Positions 17,429-25,838 of a stretch of DNA of 64,000 nucleotides are shown piece by piece. Origin of the DNA: Paraeggerthella hongkongensis. Lineage in GTDB: Bacteria > Actinomycetota > Coriobacteriia > Coriobacteriales > Eggerthellaceae. The stretch spans positions 62,001 to 126,000 of the forward strand of contig NZ_QICD01000005.1 in assembly GCF_003726035.1 (NCBI RefSeq), in the 5' to 3' direction. Within the stretch, counting starts at the first letter, position 1. Every line of letters starts with the position of its first letter. The notes under the pieces were generated by a model. That model did no database searches. It saw only the letters and a list, made by a program, of their open reading frames with translations, and was not told the DNA's origin. The position numbers and the translations under genes are program-made.

Positions 17429-19436
17429 CATCGAGCGTCCCTCTTGGCCGAAGAGGGCCGTCGTCACGGCCGGCATGCCGTACGGCAACAAGCCGCTGCA
17501 CTTCGGCCACATCGCGGGCGTGTTCGTCCCGGCCGACGCGTTCGCCCGCTTCCTGCGCGATCGCATCGGCGCCGCCAACGTCCGGTTCATCAGCGGAACG
17601 GACTGCTTCGGCTCTCCCATCAACGAGGGCTACCGCAAGCTGGTGGAGGCCGGGGAGTTCGACGGCACCATAGAGGAGTACGTTCGCAAGAACCACGAGG
17701 CGCAGAAGGCGACGCTCGATTCCTACAACGTCAGCCTTTCCATTTACGAGGGGTCGGGGCTGGGCTACGCGAAGGGCGTGCATCAGCTGATCAGCGAGAA
17801 GTTCATCGAGAAGCTGCACGAGAACGGCCATCTTCGCAAGCGCGCCACGCTGCAGTTCTACGATGCGGAAGCCGGCACGTTCTTGAACGGACGCCAGGTG
17901 GTGGGCCGCTGCCCCGTGCAGGGCTGCAAGTCCGAGCATGGCTACGCCGACGAATGCGATCTGGGGCATAGCTACGCACCCGAGGACCTGATCGCGCCGA
18001 AGTCATCGTTGACGGGAACCACGCCCGAAATGCGTCCAGTGGAAAACTGGTACTTCGACCTGCCCGCGTTCGGGGGCTTCCTTCGCGACCATGTGGCTCG
18101 GCTCGAGGCCGACCCCGAGGTGCGCGCCATCGTGCCGAAAACCATCAAGGAGTTCTTGGTTGCGCCCGTGGTCTACATCAAAAACGACGAGCGCGCGGCG
18201 TACGAGCAGGTCGCGGGCGATCTTCCCGTGCACGAGCTGCGCGAACCCGAAAAGGGAAAGCAAAGCTTCGAGATCGAGTTCGCCGACATCGAAGCGCGCG
18301 ATGCGGCGCGCGAAGTCTTGACGCGCGCGGGAATCCGCTTCCGCACGGGCAAGACCTTGGTGCCGTTCCGTATCACGGGCAATATCGAATGGGGGGTCAA
18401 GGCCCCGGTCATCGAAGGTTTGGAGGGCTTGACCGTGTGGTGCTGGCCCGAAAGCCTGTGGGCGCCCATGTCGTTCACCATGGCCGTGAACGACCAGATG
18501 GGCTTGCCCAGGGGCAGTTGGCGCGATTGGTGGTGCTCGGAGGATTCCGAGGTTTATCAGTTCATCGGACAGGACAACCTGTACTTCTACGGCGTCGCCC
18601 AGCCGGCGCTCATCGAGGCGCTGCGTCCCGGCGACATCTTGGCTCCGGGCGAGACCGACCACCCCATTCGCCAGACGAACCTGGTGGCCAACTACCATAT
18701 CTTGTTCGGCGACAAGAAGGCCTCGTCGTCGGGCGCGGTCAAGCCGCCTACTGCCGATGCGCTGCTCGAGCACTACACCGTCGAGCAGCTGCGCGCGCAT
18801 TTCCTAGCGCTCGGCCTCGACCAGAAGTCGGTCGGCTTCAAGCCGAAGCCGTACCTGGCCACGGAAGAGGAGCTGGCCGATTCGCGCGTGGCGGATCCCG
18901 TGCTCAAAGAAGGCGCGCTTCTGACTAACGTGTTCAACCGCCTTGCTCGCAGCTGCTTCTACGAAGCTCAGAAGAATTTCGAAGGCTATCTGCCGCTCGG
19001 CACCGTGTCACCGGCTGTGCTGGACAAGGTGAACGAGGTGCTGCGCGTCTACGACGCCACCATGCATCGCGTTGAGCTGCACACCATCATGTCGATCATG
19101 GACGAGTTCATTCGTTGGGCGAACAAGTACTGGTCCGACGGGATCCGCGCGGTCGAGAAGGGCGGCGACGACGCGATGCGCCGTCAGGTGCTCGTGGACT
19201 CGTTCTTCTTGCTGCGCGTCGCCACGCTGCTCATGCATCCCGTGGTGCCGGCGGGGGCCGAGAAGATCTGCGACTACCTGAGCTTCGAGTTCGATGACTT
19301 CTTCAGCTGGAACTACGATTTCGAGAGCTTCGACGAGCTGTGCAGCGCCGGCGAGATCACCGAAGGCCGCCACCGCATCCGCGAGCTGCCACCGCGCTTC
19401 GACTTCTTCGAGAAGCACCCGTCTCAGTACAAGTAG
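17409..19436 (+). CDS. metG: Divergent methionyl-tRNA synthetase-like class I tRNA ligase
   Basis: 675 residues, from ATG 17409 (AAGGAG upstream, inside the end of sppA). The class I signature is HFGH (31-34) after [10 protein letters not shown] knuckle-like region [16 protein letters not shown] and the [14 protein letters not shown] segment match MetRS of the E. coli type. Two points are odd. There is an extra ~80 residues in the second half of the Rossmann fold (about 245-325). Also, the KMSKS loop, expected after [11 protein letters not shown], reads KKASSSG (436-442). The anticodon-binding helical domain is present, but there is no C-terminal dimerisation/tRNA-binding domain. It may be the housekeeping MetRS of this lineage or a paralogue with altered function. 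Confidence 0.8.
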   Translation: MATSPSNIERPSWPKRAVVTAGMPYGNKPLHFGHIAGVFVPADAFARFLRDRIGAANVRFISGTDCFGSPINEGYRKLVEAGEFDGTIEEYVRKNHEAQKATLDSYNVSLSIYEGSGLGYAKGVHQLISEKFIEKLHENGHLRKRATLQFYDAEAGTFLNGRQVVGRCPVQGCKSEHGYADECDLGHSYAPEDLIAPKSSLTGTTPEMRPVENWYFDLPAFGGFLRDHVARLEADPEVRAIVPKTIKEFLVAPVVYIKNDERAAYEQVAGDLPVHELREPEKGKQSFEIEFADIEARDAAREVLTRAGIRFRTGKTLVPFRITGNIEWGVKAPVIEGLEGLTVWCWPESLWAPMSFTMAVNDQMGLPRGSWRDWWCSEDSEVYQFIGQDNLYFYGVAQPALIEALRPGDILAPGETDHPIRQTNLVANYHILFGDKKASSSGAVKPPTADALLEHYTVEQLRAHFLALGLDQKSVGFKPKPYLATEEELADSRVADPVLKEGALLTNVFNRLARSCFYEAQKNFEGYLPLGTVSPAVLDKVNEVLRVYDATMHRVELHTIMSIMDEFIRWANKYWSDGIRAVEKGGDDAMRRQVLVDSFFLLRVATLLMHPVVPAGAEKICDYLSFEFDDFFSWNYDFESFDELCSAGEITEGRHRIRELPPRFDFFEKHPSQYK

Positions 19437-19443
19437 CGCGCCA

Positions 19444-19479
19444 CGTTCCGCCGGTCTTCGAACCGGCGGAACGTTTCTT
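19444..19479 (+). terminator. Intrinsic terminator after metG
   Basis: A perfect 12-bp stem, CGTTCCGCCGGT (19444-19455) with ACCGGCGGAACG (19462-19473), a 6-base loop and a TTTCTTC tail. Confidence 0.85.
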
Positions 19480-19510
19480 CGCCGAATCTCTCCGTTTGAA
19501 AGGATGTTTT

Positions 19511-19990
19511 TTGTTGAAGGTCGATGCATTTACCGATGGGTCCGCACGTGGGAATCCGGGGCCGGGCGGCTACGGCGCCGTGCTGCGGTTTGTGGATCGT
19601 AACGGGCGCACGCACGAAAAGGAGCTCTCGCAAGGTTACGAGCGCACTACGAACAACCGTATGGAGCTTCTGGGCGCTATCGTGGCGCTCGAGACGCTCA
19701 AAAGTCCCTGCGAAGTCACGCTCTACACCGATTCGCAGTACGTTGCGAACGCGTTCAACCAGCACTGGATTGACGGCTGGCTCAAGCGCGGTTGGAAGAA
19801 CGCCAAGAAAGAGCCGGTGAAAAACGTGGACTTGTGGCAGCGTCTGCTGAAGGCGAAGGAGCCGCATCGCGTGGAGTTCGTGTGGGTCAAGGGGCATGCG
19901 GGGCACGCGGAAAACGAGCGGTGCGACCAGCTTGCCACGGCGGCCGCCGACGGGGCGGGGCGCATCGCCGACACGGGTTTCACGGGATAG
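19511..19990 (+). CDS. rnhA: Ribonuclease HI
   Basis: About 159 residues. No ATG fits: the start is one of two adjacent TTG codons (19511 or 19514), 6-9 bases after GAAAGGA. The enzyme cleaves the RNA strand of RNA-DNA hybrids. The DEDD catalytic set is complete: Asp in [16 protein letters not shown], Glu in [10 protein letters not shown], Asp in LYTDSQYV, Asp in ENERCDQLA, and the His loop [10 protein letters not shown]. Length is as in E. coli. The gene stands alone between two intrinsic terminators. Confidence 0.92.
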   Translation: MLKVDAFTDGSARGNPGPGGYGAVLRFVDRNGRTHEKELSQGYERTTNNRMELLGAIVALETLKSPCEVTLYTDSQYVANAFNQHWIDGWLKRGWKNAKKEPVKNVDLWQRLLKAKEPHRVEFVWVKGHAGHAENERCDQLATAAADGAGRIADTGFTG

Positions 19991-20006
19991 GCCCGGATTG
20001 ACGGAC

Positions 20007-20037
20007 GGCCGCAGCATGTTGTGTGCTGTGGCCTTTC
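20007..20037 (+). terminator. Terminator after rnhA
   Basis: GGCCGCAGCA (20007-20016) pairs with TGCTGTGGCC (20024-20033, one G-T pair) around a 7-base loop, followed by TTTCT. Confidence 0.75.
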
Positions 20038-20078
20038 TGTAACGATCGATCGAACGCCCGGCCACCATGCGTTCGATT

Positions 20079-20087
20079 TGCTACACT
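20079..20087 (+). promoter_or_regulatory. Extended -10 promoter (TGC TACACT) for the NlpC/P60 gene
   Basis: TGC directly precedes TACACT, 48 bases before the ATG at 20135. This is the extended -10 form that also occurs before several other genes here. Confidence 0.45.
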
Positions 20088-20134
20088 GATTCGCATTGTA
20101 TGCACGTTTTCGGATGGCAGGTGGAGGTACCCAC

Positions 20135-21268
20135 ATGCAGCAGAAAGCACGGGGCGGTCGCGCAAGGGGCGCGCTCGTCGTATTCATGGCAACGGCGCTT
20201 GCCGTCTCCCTTATGGTTCCGAGCATCGCCCTGGCAGATCCTTCTGCAGCTGAGAAGCAGGCGGAGGCTCAGGCGGCTTTGGCTTCGCTCAACTCCATGC
20301 AGGAAAAGCTCAGCAAGGCGGCGGACGCGTACGACGATGCGCTGGTCGCTCAAAAGGACGCCGAGGCCAAGCGCGATGACGCGCAGGCTCGCATCGACGA
20401 GGCTTCGGCCCAGATTGCCGATTTGCAGGATCGTTTAGGATCGCGCGCTCGCAGCATGTATCGTTCGGGCGGCAGCTCGGCGCTCGACCTGCTTTTGGGT
20501 GCCACGTCGTTCAGATCTTTCGCGACCAACTGGGACCTGCTCAATTCCATCAACGAAAGCGATGCCGAACTGGTGCAGCAGACGAAGGATTTGCGTGCCG
20601 AGGTTCAGGAGCAGGAAGCCGTGCTTGCCGAACAAGAGCGCATAGCTGCGCAGAAGGCGAGCGAGGCTTTGCGCACGAAAGACGAAACCGCCTCCACTAT
20701 GGCCGCCATGCAGTCGACCTACGACAACTTGAGCGCCGAAGCTGCGGCGCTCGTCGAGCAGGAGCGCGCGGCGCAGGTGGCGGCCTACGAGGCGCAGGCC
20801 CAGGCCACGGTAGACGCATCCGCTGATCAGGCGCAGCAGGGCTCCGGCAACAACGGCGGCGGCAACGCCAGCAACAACGGCGGCGAATCTTCCGGCGGCG
20901 GCAACGTCAATCCGCCGGCTCCCGATTACAACGAGCCTATCGCGGGCTCGGTGGTGGGTCGCGCGTACAGCCAGCTTGGCAAGCCGTACGGCTACACCGA
21001 TCCCAGTTACGGCGCGGGCCCGTCGTCGTACGACTGCTCGGGCTTCGTGTCGTTTTGCCTGAGCGGCAGTTATAGCCGCATGGGAAGCACGCTCACGTTC
21101 ATGAATTGGCCCCAGGTGAGCGATCCTCAGCCGGGCGACGTGGCTGTGAACGCCGGGCATTGCGGCATCTACATCGGCGGTGGCCAGATGATCCACGCGG
21201 CCACGTACGGCGTGGGCGTGGTGCAGGGTCCCGTGCAGCCCGGCATGATCATCGTGCGACCCTGGTAA
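20135..21268 (+). CDS. Secreted NlpC/P60 peptidoglycan endopeptidase with coiled-coil N-terminus
   Basis: 377 residues from ATG 20135 (GGAGG upstream). Residues 1-38 are a Sec signal (ALVVFMATALAVSLMVPSIALA). Residues 40-220 are an Ala/Glu/Gln-rich coiled coil of the kind that regulates RipA/CwlO-like hydrolases. A Gly/Asn-rich linker (about 232-268) leads to the NlpC/P60 domain. The catalytic Cys is C301 in YDCSGFVSF and the His is H342 in NAGHCGIYIG. It would cut stem peptides of peptidoglycan during growth or separation. It is a single gene bounded by terminators. Confidence 0.92.
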   Translation: MQQKARGGRARGALVVFMATALAVSLMVPSIALADPSAAEKQAEAQAALASLNSMQEKLSKAADAYDDALVAQKDAEAKRDDAQARIDEASAQIADLQDRLGSRARSMYRSGGSSALDLLLGATSFRSFATNWDLLNSINESDAELVQQTKDLRAEVQEQEAVLAEQERIAAQKASEALRTKDETASTMAAMQSTYDNLSAEAAALVEQERAAQVAAYEAQAQATVDASADQAQQGSGNNGGGNASNNGGESSGGGNVNPPAPDYNEPIAGSVVGRAYSQLGKPYGYTDPSYGAGPSSYDCSGFVSFCLSGSYSRMGSTLTFMNWPQVSDPQPGDVAVNAGHCGIYIGGGQMIHAATYGVGVVQGPVQPGMIIVRPW

Positions 21269-21285
21269 TCGACCGTTCATTGTTG

Positions 21286-21343
21286 GCCAGGCGGGGAGTC
21301 GGGAGGCGTCGACGCGCCTTTCGGACTCCCCGCCTGGCGGTTT
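21286..21343. terminator. Bidirectional terminator between the NlpC/P60 gene and engB
   Basis: GCCAGGCGGGGAGTC (21286-21300) and GACTCCCCGCCTGGC (21324-21338) form a perfect 15-bp stem. A smaller hairpin lies inside the loop, and GGTTTATC follows on the plus strand. Confidence 0.85.
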
Positions 21344-21357
21344 ATCTGGAGAGGAGC

Positions 21358-21939
21358 CTAGCGAGCGGCGTTCTTGATGACGGTGCGCAGCTCGTCGATG
21401 CCCGTTCCCTTTTCGGAAGAGCACACCACCAAAGGCACGTCGGCATGCAGCTTCAGCTGCTTTTTCAGGGCTGCCTTCTGCTTCATTTGCTGCTGTCGGG
21501 ATAGCTTGTCGGCTTTCGTCAGCACCACGGCGAAGGGAAGCTCCGCCTCCTGCAAGAACTCGATCATGTTTTCATCCAGGCTTGAAGCGGGGTGGCGGAT
21601 GTCCACCAGCGATACCACGAGCGCCAGGTTGCGATCTTGGTTGAAGTACCCTTCGATCAGTTCCGACCAGCGTCCCTTCTCGGATTTCGCCACCTTGGCG
21701 TAACCGTAGCCCGGCAGGTCCACGAACCGCACGCCGTCGCACGAGAAGAAGTTGATGGTGGCCGTCTTGCCCGGTGTTTGCGACACCTTCGCCAAACTTT
21801 TGCGATTGAACAGCTTGTTCAGCAAAGACGACTTGCCCACGTTGGACCGGCCGGCAAATGCGATTTCGGGCAAGGTGGACGTCGGCAACTGTAACGAGGT
21901 GCCGAAGGACTTCTCGAACGCGACGTTGTTGATATTCAT
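21358..21939 (-). CDS. engB: Ribosome biogenesis GTPase YsxC/EngB
   Basis: 193 residues; start ATG 21939 with AGGAG upstream. The single TRAFAC GTPase domain acts in late assembly of the 50S subunit. All G motifs are visible: P-loop GRSNVGKSSLLN, the TPGKT switch, DLPGYGYAK (G3), TKADK (G4) and a CSSEKGTG-type G5. In many genomes the gene sits beside lon or clpX, but here it is beside a metal-transport locus. An upstream in-frame start at 21981 lacks a ribosome site. Confidence 0.95.
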   Translation of the reverse strand: MNINNVAFEKSFGTSLQLPTSTLPEIAFAGRSNVGKSSLLNKLFNRKSLAKVSQTPGKTATINFFSCDGVRFVDLPGYGYAKVAKSEKGRWSELIEGYFNQDRNLALVVSLVDIRHPASSLDENMIEFLQEAELPFAVVLTKADKLSRQQQMKQKAALKKQLKLHADVPLVVCSSEKGTGIDELRTVIKNAAR

Positions 21940-22070
21940 ACTGGGCTCCTTGCGGTTCCGTCCCTCGCGTTGCCTGCGCAAGGGGAGGGTGCGGATGTTG
22001 TTGCGTTCATGGTAGCGGAACTGCGTCCATCGCGCGCGGAAAACCCCAAGCTCTCCTTGACGTTGCCTTG

Positions 22071-22151
22071 CTAGGAGCGCTTCCTGCCCGTGTACATGGC
22101 CATAGCCATGCAGGCTATAGCGGCCCAGGCCCAGAACGTGTGCTTTTTCAT
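22071..22151 (-). CDS. 26-residue membrane microprotein
   Basis: ATG 22149-22151 follows GAAAGGAACCTT, a good ribosome site with correct spacing. The ORF ends at TAG 22071-22073. The peptide has a positive start (MKKH), one hydrophobic segment (residues 5-20, Trp/Ala/Met/Cys-rich) and a basic end (GRKRS), so it should insert as a single membrane helix. Its own promoter (TTGCTT, 17 bases, CATAAT on the minus strand) overlaps the promoter of the metal-ATPase operon and its operator-like dyad. A role as a small partner of the DUF6110/P-type ATPase pair is inference. Confidence 0.6.
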   Translation of the reverse strand: MKKHTFWAWAAIACMAMAMYTGRKRS

Positions 22152-22180
22152 AAGGTTCCTTTCAACGATCGATTCATATT

Positions 22181-22242
22181 AGTTAGCTTTAATTGACTTT
22201 TATCGGATCTCTCATTATGCTAGAAAAGTTAACTTTAAGCAA
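22181..22242. promoter_or_regulatory. Overlapping divergent promoters with two AGTTARCTTTAA boxes
   Basis: Plus strand: TTGACT (22193-22198), 18 bases, TATGCT (22217-22222). Minus strand: -35 at 22242-22237 (TTGCTT), 17 bases, -10 at 22219-22214 (CATAAT). AAAGTTAACTTT, a perfect 12-base palindrome, fills 22225-22236, inside the minus spacer. AGTTAGCTTTAA (22181-22192) abuts the plus -35, and AGTTAACTTTAA (22227-22238) repeats it with one change. The AT-rich boxes resemble DtxR/MntR-type metalloregulator sites. Confidence 0.55.
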
Positions 22243-22292
22243 CTATGAAGGATGTTGCGAACGACGCGCGCGAGCGCAGGAAAGGGGCATGC

Positions 22293-22607
22293 ATGGACTT
22301 CCCGAAGAAGAGCGGCTGGCTGATCGGGGCGGGCGTGTTGCTGGGGGCGGTGGGGGCGAAGGCCCTGACGGGTCCAACGGCTAAGAAGTGCTACGTGCAA
22401 GGCGTTGCGAAGGGCCTGCAAGCGAAGGCCGCCTACGAGGGCATCGTCGAGCAGGCTAAAGCCGAAGTCGACGACATCGTGGCCCAGGCTTCCTACATAA
22501 ACGTGCAGTCCTCGCTCGCTGGCGAGCCGTCCGCTGCTGCCGACGAGCCGTCTGCGGTTGAACCAGCGAAGTTCAAGGCGGATTCGGCTCAGGCATCGAA
22601 GAAGTAG
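22293..22607 (+). CDS. DUF6110-like small membrane-anchored protein
   Basis: 104 residues; ATG 22293 follows GGAAAGGGG. An in-frame ATG at 22245 has no ribosome site and overlaps the promoter. The N-terminus carries a hydrophobic, Gly/Ala-rich helix (residues 7-27) followed by LTGPTAKKCYVQGVAKGLQAK, a pattern I know from DUF6110 proteins encoded next to metal-transporting P-type ATPases. The C-terminal half is Ala/Glu/Pro-rich and probably disordered. It ends 5 bases before the ATPase start, so the two are one operon. Family assignment is from memory of the pattern. Confidence 0.65.
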   Translation: MDFPKKSGWLIGAGVLLGAVGAKALTGPTAKKCYVQGVAKGLQAKAAYEGIVEQAKAEVDDIVAQASYINVQSSLAGEPSAAADEPSAVEPAKFKADSAQASKK

Positions 22608-22612
22608 CCGCG

Positions 22613-24694
22613 ATGCAGTACGCCATTGCGAACGAAATCCCGGGCCGCGTGCGCGTCAAGCTGGCCGGTCCGGTTCCCTTCGCCGACCTCGATGCGCTGT
22701 ATCGGGTGCTTGCGGCTATTCCGACGGTGGAGAAAGCATCGGTCTATCCGCGCATCGGCAGCATCGCTTTGACGTACCGCCCGCTCGAAGGAGCGCGGAA
22801 CCTGGTTTTGGAGCGCCTGTCCGCCATCGACGCGAAATGCATTGGTGAAGCTCGATCCGGTTTCGGCCTTGACCTTGCCCCGCGCTCCCAGTCGCTTCTC
22901 ATGGATCTGGCGCGCCTTGCGGGTCTGTACGTTTTGCGGCGCTGGTTCGTGCCTCGACCGCTTGCCGCCGTTGCGGCGGTGTGGCGTTACCGGCGTTTCC
23001 TTGGAGCGGGTCTGCGCTCGCTCGGGCGCTCGCGCCTCGATGTTGCGGTGCTGGACGCCGCTGCTATTGGAACGTCGTTTCTCAAACGCGATCCTCGGAC
23101 GGCCGGGCAGACCATGTTCTTGCTCGATGTGGGCGAAACGATGGAGGAGTACACGCGCTCGCGCTCGGAAGGGGCCCTTGTCAGCGCGCTGCTCGATCTG
23201 CCGGAGACCGCTCAGCTGCTTTGCGACGACCAAGAGGTGCAGGTGCGCGCGTCCGATCTCGAGCCGGGAGATTTGGTTGTCGTGCGCACGGGCATGCCCG
23301 TGTGCGTCGATGGACGCGTGGTTCGCGGCGTTGCGATGGTGAACCAGGCCTCGCTTACCGGAGAGCCCCTTGCCGTCGAGCGCGCCGAGGGCGACGACGT
23401 GTTCGCCGGCACTGCCGTGGAAGACGGCCAGATTGTCGTGCAGGTTCGCGCGAAGGCAGCCGAAACGAAGCTGCGCTCCATTGTGTCTCTGGTCGAGCGG
23501 TCTGGGGCGAACAAAGCGCAGGCCCAGTCTCGGATGGAGCGTCTTGCCGACGGCATCGTCGCGTGGAACTTCTTGCTGGCGGCTGGGGTTGCCTTGGTCA
23601 CAGGCAGTTTGACGAAGGCATCGGCTGCGCTCATGGTGGACTACTCGTGCGCGCTCAAGCTGACCAGCTCGATCGCCGTGCTTTCGGCCATGAGCCATAG
23701 CGCGAAAGCAGGTTTTGCCGTCAAGGGCTCGAAGCACTTCGAAGCCATGGCCGCTGCCGATGTGATCGTGTTCGATAAAACCGGAACCTTGACCGAGGCT
23801 ACGCCGGAGGTGGCGTGCGTTTTGGCTCTTGACGGCTGGAACCGGCGCGAGGTGCTGCGGTTGTCGGCATGCCTGGAGGAGCACTTTCCGCATCCCGTGG
23901 CGCGCGCCGTGGTGCGCGCGGCGGCGCAGAAGAACCTCAAGCACCGCGAGCGCCATGCCGAGGTGGAGTACATCGTGGCGCACGGAATAGCCTCGTCGCT
24001 GGGCGGCAAGCGCGTGGTCATCGGGTCGGAGCACTTCGTGATGGGCGACGAAGGCGTTGCCGTGTCGGAGGACCAGCGCGCGAGGATCGCCGCCGAAACC
24101 GAAGGGCTCACGCCGCTGTACCTGGCGGTCGACGACGAGTTGGTGGGCGTCGTCGGCGTCTACGACCCGCTCAAGGAAGGCGTGGCGCAGGCGGTAGCCA
24201 ATCTGAAGGCGCTGGGATTTCGCCGCGTGGTGATGCTGACGGGTGACGGGGATCGCACGGCGGCGCGCATCGCGCAGGAAGCGGGCGTGACCGAGTACCG
24301 GGCCAACCTGCTGCCCGAGGACAAGCATGCGTTCGTCGAACGGCTCAAGGCCGAGGGACGGCGCGTGGTCATGGTGGGCGACGGCGTGAACGACGCGCCT
24401 GCGCTTTCCGCAGCTGACGTGGGAATTGCTATGGGGCAGGGGACCGCTGTGGCCAAGGAGGTCGCCGACATCACGCTTGCGGGAGGAGATTTGGGGGCTA
24501 TCGTGGAGCTGCGTCGCTTGAGCAAGGGCTTGATGCAGCGCCTAGACGCGTCCTTCAGGGAGGTCATGCTGGTCAACTCGGTCTTGCTCGCAGCGGGCAT
24601 CGGCGGGGTTCTGACCCCGCAGGCGTCGTCGCTTTTGCACAACGCGTCCACGGTGGCGCTCAGCTTGCGCAGCGCAGGCGCGTACCGTTCGTGA
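22613..24694 (+). CDS. P1B-type heavy-metal-translocating ATPase
   Basis: 693 residues. The N-terminus (1-75) resembles a heavy-metal-associated fold but has no CxxC motif. The actuator domain has SLTGEPLAV (the TGE loop). The phosphorylation site is D388 in DKTGTLTE, then an HP motif (HFPHPVARAV) and the hinge VGDGVNDAPAL. The ion-site helix reads DYSCALKL (C346), not CPC, so it is not a standard Cu/Zn/Cd pump. Similar DFSC/DYSC motifs occur in less studied exporters linked to Mn or Fe. It sits in the inner membrane and probably exports a metal. Operon partner and metalloregulator-like boxes support metal homeostasis. Confidence 0.88.
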   Translation: MQYAIANEIPGRVRVKLAGPVPFADLDALYRVLAAIPTVEKASVYPRIGSIALTYRPLEGARNLVLERLSAIDAKCIGEARSGFGLDLAPRSQSLLMDLARLAGLYVLRRWFVPRPLAAVAAVWRYRRFLGAGLRSLGRSRLDVAVLDAAAIGTSFLKRDPRTAGQTMFLLDVGETMEEYTRSRSEGALVSALLDLPETAQLLCDDQEVQVRASDLEPGDLVVVRTGMPVCVDGRVVRGVAMVNQASLTGEPLAVERAEGDDVFAGTAVEDGQIVVQVRAKAAETKLRSIVSLVERSGANKAQAQSRMERLADGIVAWNFLLAAGVALVTGSLTKASAALMVDYSCALKLTSSIAVLSAMSHSAKAGFAVKGSKHFEAMAAADVIVFDKTGTLTEATPEVACVLALDGWNRREVLRLSACLEEHFPHPVARAVVRAAAQKNLKHRERHAEVEYIVAHGIASSLGGKRVVIGSEHFVMGDEGVAVSEDQRARIAAETEGLTPLYLAVDDELVGVVGVYDPLKEGVAQAVANLKALGFRRVVMLTGDGDRTAARIAQEAGVTEYRANLLPEDKHAFVERLKAEGRRVVMVGDGVNDAPALSAADVGIAMGQGTAVAKEVADITLAGGDLGAIVELRRLSKGLMQRLDASFREVMLVNSVLLAAGIGGVLTPQASSLLHNASTVALSLRSAGAYRS

Positions 24695-24815
24695 TCGCGT
24701 GCGTGCGGTTGGTTTCGAGTCGGGGTCCGGCCGGTCGGCTCGACTGCCTCAAGCTTCGCAAGCTTCAACTGCTTCTCGCGAAAGGACGTTCATGTATGCG
24801 ATCTTCGAGAAGTGC

Positions 24816-24843
24816 TTGCATTTCATTTTCTCTGTGGTAAGAT
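24816..24843 (+). promoter_or_regulatory. rpsB promoter
   Basis: TTGCAT (24816-24821), a 16-base spacer, TAAGAT (24838-24843), about 100 bases before rpsB. Confidence 0.6.
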
Positions 24844-24878
24844 TCAACGGTTTCTAATTACACATGCTTGTGCGACCT

Positions 24879-24914
24879 GATCCGCCAGTGGCCAACCGAA
24901 AAAGGCTGCGGATT
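24879..24914 (+). promoter_or_regulatory. Leader hairpin upstream of rpsB
   Basis: GATCCGC (24879-24885) pairs with GCGGATT (24908-24914), with a further GCC/GGC pairing inside. It lies in the 5' leader before the ribosome site, where ribosomal-protein genes often carry autoregulatory RNA. I cannot assign it to a known leader class. Confidence 0.35.
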
Positions 24915-24956
24915 CGGGGATGACCGCAGGCAGAGGACTAACGAATGGAGAAAGTC

Positions 24957-25736
24957 ATGACGAAAGTCGGCATTAAGTCGCTGCTCGACGCAGGCGCACA
25001 CTTCGGGCATCAGACCCGTCGCTGGAACCCCAAGATGAAGCCGTACATCTTCGGCAGCCGTGGGGACATCTACATCCTCGACCTCAAGCAGACGCTCGTG
25101 GGCCTGGACCAGGCGTACACGTTCGTGTCCGAGATCGCTCGCAAGGGCGGCACCGTGCTGTTCGTGGGTACGAAGAAGCAGGCTCAGGAAGCAGTTGCCG
25201 ATGCTGCCAACAAGTGCGGCATGCCCTACGTGAACGCTCGCTGGCTCGGCGGCATGCTGACCAACTTCGTCACCATCCGCTCCCGCGTGACCCGCATGGA
25301 GGAGCTGGAGGCCATGGAGGCCGACGGCCGCATGGCGATGCTGCCCAAGAAGGAGCAGATCCTGCTGCGCAAGGAGCTTTCCAAGCTGCAGACCAACCTC
25401 AACGGTATCCGCAACATGAAGCGCGTGCCCGACGCCGTGTTCGTGATCGACACGAACCGCGAGGCCATCGCCATCCATGAGTCCCGTCGCCTCGACATCC
25501 CCGTGGTGGGCACGCTCGACACGAACTGCGATCCGGACGACGTCGATTTCGGCATTCCCGCGAACGACGACGCTATCCGCTCCGTTCGCCTGTTGGCCGA
25601 CTTCATCGCCGATGCCGTCATCGCCGGCGTGGGCGCGCCGGTGACGGTGGCCGATATGGCCGCTCCTGCTGAGGCCGAGGCCGCTCCGGCCGAGGTTGAG
25701 GCTCCGGCCGAGGCCGCCGCTCCTGCTGCCGAATAG
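24957..25736 (+). CDS. rpsB: 30S ribosomal protein S2
   Basis: 259 residues from ATG 24957 (GGAG six bases upstream). This start makes [20 protein letters not shown] align with other S2 proteins. An ATG at 24945, also with a ribosome site (GAGGA), would add four residues. The S2 signatures [20 protein letters not shown] and [18 protein letters not shown] are complete. The last ~25 residues form an Ala/Glu/Pro tail not found in most S2 proteins. tsf follows, separated by a strong hairpin. Confidence 0.96.
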   Translation: MTKVGIKSLLDAGAHFGHQTRRWNPKMKPYIFGSRGDIYILDLKQTLVGLDQAYTFVSEIARKGGTVLFVGTKKQAQEAVADAANKCGMPYVNARWLGGMLTNFVTIRSRVTRMEELEAMEADGRMAMLPKKEQILLRKELSKLQTNLNGIRNMKRVPDAVFVIDTNREAIAIHESRRLDIPVVGTLDTNCDPDDVDFGIPANDDAIRSVRLLADFIADAVIAGVGAPVTVADMAAPAEAEAAPAEVEAPAEAAAPAAE

Positions 25737-25761
25737 CTTTTGATTTACCGATGAACGAACG

Positions 25762-25790
25762 CGCCGCCGGTTTAGAAACCGGCGGCGTTT
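25762..25790 (+). terminator. Intrinsic terminator/attenuator between rpsB and tsf
   Basis: CGCCGCCGGTTT (25762-25773) pairs with AAACCGGCGGCG (25776-25787), followed by TTT. It would lower or separate transcription of tsf from rpsB. Confidence 0.75.
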
Positions 25791-25838
25791 GACAGACCAG
25801 GGCCGCGCTCGTGCGCGGCGCATAGAGAAAGGAACAAC

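Noticed and set aside
18700-18740. KMSKS loss in metG as a frameshift artefact
   Set aside because: The frame is open and conserved on both sides of KKASSSG, so a local indel pair is unlikely.
20960-21268. A second hydrolase domain after the NlpC/P60 motif
   Set aside because: The protein ends shortly after the catalytic His; only one domain is present.
22589-24328. A 579-codon frame antisense to the P-type ATPase
   Set aside because: Shadow frame; the ATPase motifs on the plus strand are complete.
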